A stretch of DNA of 10,378 nucleotides from an uncultured Prevotella sp. (lineage in GTDB: Bacteria > Bacteroidota > Bacteroidia > Bacteroidales > Bacteroidaceae). The notes under the pieces are model-generated. The model had not been told where the DNA came from. It searched no databases and saw nothing but the letters and a program-made list of their open reading frames with translations. The position numbers were made by a program, and so were the translations under genes. Numbering within the stretch: position 1 is the first letter of the stretch; the number at the start of each line of letters is the position of its first letter. The stretch spans positions 1 through 10,378 of the forward strand of contig CALBJK010000097.1 of the NCBI GenBank assembly GCA_937892695.1. Reading direction: 5' to 3'. This document shows positions 7,503-10,378 of this stretch, in pieces.

Positions 7503-7534
7503 CAAAGGTAACCCAAAAGCTCCATTCTGGCAAA
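7503..7534 (-). promoter_or_regulatory. Candidate promoter reading toward the GT9 gene
   Basis: On the minus strand TTTG (7534-7531), a 20-nt spacer and TACCTTTG (7510-7503) match both Bacteroides promoter boxes exactly at near-ideal spacing. Transcription would start near 7497, giving the GT9 mRNA an unusually long leader of about 240 nt. It is the best-matched promoter in the window. Confidence 0.6.
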
Positions 7535-7796
7535 TTATACCACTGTTTTCTTACGCTTTATGTATGTGAGTACAAGATATGGACATACGTATCCCCCAGA
7601 TTCCGGCATATTTACGCCGGATGTAGAGTCACTGCTTCAGAACCGATCTCTTGACCGGCAAGACAAACAGGCAGAAATGCCGTCAGGAAGGCAGACTGTG
7701 GGCGTGAACAGCACACAAAAATAGCTATAGTACAGTCTATTTGTTGCACAGTTGCATCGGTAGTGTGCAAGAAATGGCACATTTTTCGTTTAAATG

Positions 7797-7828
7797 CTTG
7801 TGTAACTGAATAAAAAGTTGTTCCTTTG
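7797..7828 (+). promoter_or_regulatory. Candidate acpP promoter
   Basis: CTTG at 7797-7800 and TTCCTTTG at 7821-7828 are separated by 20 nt. Each differs by one base from the TTTG / TAnnTTTG consensus. Transcription would start near 7835, about 45 nt before the acpP ATG, in an A/T-rich leader with no Shine-Dalgarno. Confidence 0.45.
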
Positions 7829-7880
7829 TACCCGATTTTTAAAAGAGACTAAATTTACAAACATTTTAAACATTACAATT

Positions 7881-8117
7881 ATGTCAGAAATCGAATCAAA
7901 AGTAAAAGCTATCATCGTGGACAAGCTCGGTGTAGACGAGGCAGATGTGAAGCCCGAAGCAAGCTTCACCAATGACCTGGGTGCAGACTCTTTGGACACT
8001 GTTGAACTCATCATGGAGTTCGAGAAGGAGTTCGGCATTTCTATCCCCGACGACAAAGCCGAGAAAATCGCTACTGTGGCTGATGCCATCAAGTACATCG
8101 AAGACAACACGAAGTAA
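7881..8117 (+). CDS. acpP: Acyl carrier protein
   Basis: This small acidic cytoplasmic protein of 78 aa carries growing acyl chains on a 4'-phosphopantetheine arm through type II fatty-acid synthesis. The modification site is Ser37 in the invariant GADSLDTVELIMEFEKEF. The four-helix ACP fold is complete, ending in IATVADAIKYIEDNTK. The ATG at 7881 (MSEIESKVK) gives the standard ACP length. An upstream in-frame reading from 7818 would add 21 unrelated residues and overlaps the promoter. It is followed by fabF, whose product condenses acyl-ACP with malonyl-ACP, so the pair is functionally matched. ACP is normally needed in large excess over FabF, and the hairpins between the genes may help set that ratio. 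Confidence 0.98.
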   Translation: MSEIESKVKAIIVDKLGVDEADVKPEASFTNDLGADSLDTVELIMEFEKEFGISIPDDKAEKIATVADAIKYIEDNTK

Positions 8118-8176
8118 GAATTCGGTTGACGGACAAGGGACTCATAGGTTTTTGAGCCATTGTGATGTTCCTTACA

Positions 8177-8242
8177 TTTATGGCTTATGGGCGGCATTTT
8201 TCGGAAGCATTTGTTCCGTAAGCCCCGTCTATAAGCCATAAA
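8177..8242 (+). promoter_or_regulatory. Long imperfect hairpin in the acpP-fabF spacer
   Basis: TTTATGGCTTAT (8177-8188) pairs perfectly with ATAAGCCATAAA (8231-8242). The stem continues inward for six more pairs (two G-T) to 8194/8225, and an apical 5-bp hairpin CGGAA/TTCCG sits at 8202-8218. The 66-nt structure lacks a downstream T-run, so it is not a classic terminator. It could shield the acpP message from 3' decay or be a double-stranded target for RNase III, encoded in the same block. The pairing is seen; the role is inferred. Confidence 0.6.
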
Positions 8243-8255
8243 CTGTATTAATAAA

Positions 8256-8285
8256 GGAGCGCGTTCATCCCCGCGTCCGTTTTTA
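8256..8285 (+). terminator. Terminator-like attenuator just before fabF
   Basis: GGAGCGCG (8256-8263) pairs with CGCGTCC (8272-8278) as a 7-bp GC-rich stem with one bulged G and an 8-nt loop. G then TTTTTA (8280-8285) follows. This intrinsic-terminator shape stands 18 nt before the fabF ATG. Partial read-through would yield much more acpP than fabF transcript. The bulge makes it imperfect; alternatively fabF has its own promoter nearby, though no TAnnTTTG box is seen. Confidence 0.5.
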
Positions 8286-8303
8286 TACCCAATATTTATT
8301 CAG

Positions 8304-9554
8304 ATGGAATTAAAAAGAGTAGTAGTGACCGGCCTCGGTGCCGTCACTCCGGTGGGCAACACCGTTGAGGAGACATGGAATAGCCTCCTTGCAGGAAAGA
8401 GCGGCGCAGCCCCTATCACGCAGTTCGACTGTTCAAAATTCAAGACTCAGTTTGCATGTGAGGTCAAGGGTCTTAACATTAACGACTATATAGACCGCAA
8501 GGCCGCACGCAAGATGGACCGCTATGCCCAGCTGGCTATGATTTCGGCCATACAGGCTGTCGACGACAGCGGAATGGATCTCGAAAAGGTCGACCGCGAC
8601 CGCATCGGCGTGGTATTCGGCGTAGGAATCGGCGGACTGAAGACATTCGAGGAAGAAGCCGGCTACTATGCCATACACAAGGAGGACGGCCCCAAGTTCA
8701 ACCCGTTCTTCATACCTAAGATGATTGCCGACATAGCAGCCGGAGAAATCTCTATCCGTTACGGCTTCCATGGACCCAACTACACCACCACATCGGCATG
8801 TGCATCATCGTCCAATGCCCTGGCCGATGCCTTCAACCTCATACGTCTGGGCAAAGCCGACATGATTCTCAGCGGTGGCGGCGAGGCTGCCATCTGCGCA
8901 TGTGGCGTAGGCGGATTCAACGCCATGCACGCCCTCTCAACACGCAACGACGACCCTGAGGGAGCTTCACGCCCGTTCAGTGCCAGCCGTGACGGCTTCG
9001 TCATGGGCGAAGGCGCAGGATGTCTCATCCTCGAAGAACTGGAGCACGCCAAGGCTCGCGGCGCGAAAATCTACGCCGAAATGGCAGGTGCCGGCATGAG
9101 TGCCGACGCCTACCACATCACAGCATCCCACCCCGAAGGACTGGGAGCCAAACTCGTGATGGAACGCGCACTCGAAGACGGCGGTCTCAAGCCCGAAGAC
9201 ATCGACTACATCAACGTACACGGCACATCGACTCCCGTGGGTGATATCTCCGAGGCCAAGGCCATAAAGAAGGTGTTCGGCGATGCAGCGTTCAAGCTCA
9301 ACATCAGCTCCACCAAGTCTATGACCGGCCATCTGCTCGGAGCTGCCGGAGCCGTAGAGGCAATGGTTTCCGTTCTCGCAGTCAAGGACGACATCGTGCC
9401 GCCTACAATCAACCACGACGAGAACGACCGCGACCCGGAAATCGACTATAACCTCAACTTCACCTTCAACAAGGCGCAGAAGCGCGAGGTGCGTGCCGCA
9501 CTGAGCAACACGTTCGGTTTCGGCGGACACAACGCGTGTGTCGTATTCAAAAAT
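8304..9554 (+). other. fabF: FabF module: 3-oxoacyl-[acyl-carrier-protein] synthase II
   Basis: These 417 codons encode a complete KAS II condensing enzyme, which elongates acyl-ACP by two carbons using malonyl-ACP in cytoplasmic type II fatty-acid synthesis. The thiolase-fold halves start at MELKRVVVTGLGAVTPVG and near IYAEMAGAG. The active site is intact: nucleophile Cys166 (TTSACASSSNA), His306 (VHGTSTPVGD) and His343 (SMTGHLLGAAG), with conserved Lys338. The glycine-rich GFGGHNA loop lies near the end. Length and motifs are normal for FabF, so nothing suggests decay despite the missing stop codon. Its position after acpP is the usual arrangement. Confidence 0.95.
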
Positions 9555-10378
9555 ATGCTGAATAACCTGATAAACAGAATAAAGCTCCCTTTCCGCAAGG
9601 AAAAGGAGCTTTATTCGTCTCTTTACGACATTATCGGTTTCTACCCGCACGACATCCAGCTCTACAAGCTCGCACTTATGCACAAGAGCATGTTCAAGCG
9701 CAACGAAAAAGGCAGACCCGTCAACAACGAACGCCTTGAGTTTCTCGGCGACGCCATACTCGACGCTGCTGTAGGCGACATAGTCTACCGCCACTTCACC
9801 GGGAAACGCGAAGGCTTCCTAACCAACACGCGCAGCAAGCTGGTCCAACGCGAGACACTAAACCGTCTCGCCCAGGAAATGGGCATCAACGACCTCATAA
9901 TGTCGAACAGCCACACCGTCACCCATAACAGCTATATGGGCGGCAACGCCTTTGAAGCTCTTGTCGGAGCAATCTATCTGGACCAGGGCTACAACGCCTG
10001 TATGCGATTCATCAACAAGAAGATACTCAACCAGATGATCAACATCGACAAGGTGGCCTACAAGGTGGTCAACTTCAAGAGCAAGCTCATAGAGTGGAGT
10101 CAGAAGAACCGCGTACACGTCGAGTTCCGCATACTCAAGCAAGAGAAAGACAACTCGGGCAGCCCCGTATTCAAGTACATGGTCGTGATAGAAGGACTGG
10201 AAGGCAGTACCGGAACCGGATACAGCAAGAAAGAGAGCCAGCAGATGGCCTCGAAGCTCACACTGGCACGGCTGCGCAAAGAGCCGCAGTTCATCGACCA
10301 GGTGTTCGCCGCCAAGACCGAGCGCACCAAGATGGAAGAAGAACCGGTCGAGAACGTGCCCGACCCCGAGGCTCAGGC
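8304..10378 (+). CDS. fabF: FabF-RNase III single open reading frame (beta-ketoacyl-ACP synthase II fused in frame to ribonuclease III), 3' end beyond the window
   Basis: Read from the ATG at 8304, the frame stays open to the window edge: 691 complete codons and no stop. Codons 1-417 are a full-length FabF ending SNTFGFGGHNACVVFKN. Codon 418 is the Met of a full RNase III (MLNNLINRIK...). There is no linker between them. Both enzymes are normally separate homodimers: FabF condenses malonyl-ACP with acyl-ACP, while RNase III cuts double-stranded RNA. The junction lies on AAAAAT (9549-9554). One additional A would end FabF as FKKYAE-stop at 9565, overlapping the rnc ATG by 11 nt, and one fewer would stop at 9561. 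The fusion is therefore real in this sequence, but it depends on the length of an A5 run and could be a single-base indel artefact. The FKK ending in the alternative frame resembles normal FabF ends (E. coli FabF ends FKKI). No Shine-Dalgarno is seen before the ATG at 8304. Confidence 0.65.
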   Translation, partial: MELKRVVVTGLGAVTPVGNTVEETWNSLLAGKSGAAPITQFDCSKFKTQFACEVKGLNINDYIDRKAARKMDRYAQLAMISAIQAVDDSGMDLEKVDRDRIGVVFGVGIGGLKTFEEEAGYYAIHKEDGPKFNPFFIPKMIADIAAGEISIRYGFHGPNYTTTSACASSSNALADAFNLIRLGKADMILSGGGEAAICACGVGGFNAMHALSTRNDDPEGASRPFSASRDGFVMGEGAGCLILEELEHAKARGAKIYAEMAGAGMSADAYHITASHPEGLGAKLVMERALEDGGLKPEDIDYINVHGTSTPVGDISEAKAIKKVFGDAAFKLNISSTKSMTGHLLGAAGAVEAMVSVLAVKDDIVPPTINHDENDRDPEIDYNLNFTFNKAQKREVRAALSNTFGFGGHNACVVFKNMLNNLINRIKLPFRKEKELYSSLYDIIGFYPHDIQLYKLALMHKSMFKRNEKGRPVNNERLEFLGDAILDAAVGDIVYRHFTGKREGFLTNTRSKLVQRETLNRLAQEMGINDLIMSNSHTVTHNSYMGGNAFEALVGAIYLDQGYNACMRFINKKILNQMINIDKVAYKVVNFKSKLIEWSQKNRVHVEFRILKQEKDNSGSPVFKYMVVIEGLEGSTGTGYSKKESQQMASKLTLARLRKEPQFIDQVFAAKTERTKMEEEPVENVPDPEAQ
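9555..10378 (+). CDS. rnc: RNase III module or gene (internal ATG start), 3' end beyond the window
   Basis: At least 274 aa of ribonuclease III are present, the endonuclease that processes rRNA precursors and cuts structured mRNAs. The catalytic domain covers about residues 24-155 and has the signature NERLEFLGDAIL with Glu62 and Asp66. The second metal site is at GNAFEALVGAIYLDQGY, where Glu134 is present and the residue matching E. coli Asp114 is Asn131, as I recall for Bacteroidales enzymes. A double-stranded-RNA-binding domain follows at ~174-241 (FKSKLIEWSQKNR to GTGYSKKESQQMAS). Beyond it an acidic, proline-containing tail (KMEEEPVENVPDPEAQ) continues out of the window, longer than the E. 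coli enzyme. The ATG at 9555 has an A-rich upstream context but no Shine-Dalgarno. It could act as an internal or independent start, whether or not fabF is truly fused to it. An 18-bp hairpin overlies codons 8-21. Confidence 0.85.
   Translation, partial: MLNNLINRIKLPFRKEKELYSSLYDIIGFYPHDIQLYKLALMHKSMFKRNEKGRPVNNERLEFLGDAILDAAVGDIVYRHFTGKREGFLTNTRSKLVQRETLNRLAQEMGINDLIMSNSHTVTHNSYMGGNAFEALVGAIYLDQGYNACMRFINKKILNQMINIDKVAYKVVNFKSKLIEWSQKNRVHVEFRILKQEKDNSGSPVFKYMVVIEGLEGSTGTGYSKKESQQMASKLTLARLRKEPQFIDQVFAAKTERTKMEEEPVENVPDPEAQ
9577..9616 (+). promoter_or_regulatory. 18-bp GCAA-capped hairpin inside the 5' coding region of rnc
   Basis: Arms 9577-9594 and 9599-9616 pair over 18 positions with one C-A mismatch (9589/9604), closed by a GCAA (GNRA-type) tetraloop at 9595-9598. 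The outer arms are AATAAAGCTCC and GGAGCTTTATT, the symmetrical A/T-flanked form of an intrinsic terminator. The hairpin lies 22 nt after the rnc ATG and is fully translated. It could attenuate transcription between fabF and rnc, or be cut by RNase III as self-control, by analogy with the E. coli rnc leader. The structure is seen; the role is inferred. Confidence 0.65.

Larger units (their letters stand above)
7256..7880. other. 625-bp non-coding gap between the divergent GT9 and acpP genes
   Basis: No protein-coding region can be supported here. It contains a well-formed minus-strand promoter (7503-7534), a plus-strand TAAGTTTG box (7434-7441) without a clear -33 partner, and the presumed acpP promoter near 7797-7828. 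One 24-codon minus-strand reading starts at 7499, almost at the predicted transcription start, and ends at 7425; it has no homology that I recognise. A 6-bp TCCGGC/GCCGGA hairpin at 7602-7621 lacks a T-run. The gap is long for this otherwise compact region, so a small RNA or long leader is possible but not shown. Confidence 0.5.

Noticed and set aside
7602..7621. 6-bp TCCGGC/GCCGGA hairpin as a terminator
   Set aside because: Short stem with no T-run on either strand, and no gene ends nearby.
1..10378. CRISPR array, insertion sequence, phage genes, tRNA or rRNA
   Set aside because: No spaced direct repeats, transposase motifs, terminal inverted repeats, cloverleaf or rRNA-like sequence was found on either strand; the region reads as ordinary chromosomal genes.

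Overview
The window looks like a chromosomal segment of a Bacteroidales bacterium (Prevotella- or Bacteroides-like). The evidence is: several TAnnTTTG-type -7 promoter elements, genes that almost all lack Shine-Dalgarno sites, a Bacteroidales-type CysS and ACP, a sigma factor of the Bacteroides-expansion ECF kind, and the gene order acpP-fabF-rnc. All family assignments come from motifs read by eye. No database search was possible.

Layout: (1) 1-296, an AT-rich leader, then a secreted GH29 alpha-L-fucosidase with a C-terminal discoidin-like domain (297-1688, +). (2) Two tandem hairpins ending that unit, then a -7 element and cysS (1835-3325, +), closed by a strong hairpin. (3) A lone ECF sigma factor (3505-4089, +), with no anti-sigma or SusC partner in view. 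A 19-bp bidirectional terminator separates it from the convergent gene. (4) On the minus strand, a divergent DXS-like thiamine-diphosphate enzyme (4227-5984) and, upstream of it, a GT9 heptosyltransferase-like glycosyltransferase (6206-7255). Each has its own candidate promoter. (5) A 625-bp non-coding gap holding divergent promoter signals. (6) The fatty-acid/RNase III block on the plus strand: acpP (7881-8117), a 186-bp spacer with a long hairpin plus a terminator-like attenuator, then one open frame from 8304 to the window edge. That frame reads complete FabF followed directly by RNase III.

The main point of interest is the fabF-rnc junction. As written, no stop codon separates the two enzymes, so the sequence encodes a FabF-RNase III fusion of at least 691 residues. 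The join sits on an A5 run (9549-9553). One extra A would give FabF its own C-terminus (FKKYAE-stop) overlapping the rnc ATG by 11 nt, the ordinary two-gene arrangement. An indel artefact, a real fusion and a slippage site are therefore all possible. Just inside rnc lies an 18-bp hairpin with a GCAA tetraloop (9577-9616). It resembles either an intrinsic terminator or an RNase III target in the enzyme's own message.

A second point is the DXS-like enzyme. It keeps the thiamine-diphosphate machinery but has lost the two arginines and other residues that bind the phosphate of the DXS substrate. It is probably not an authentic DXP synthase.
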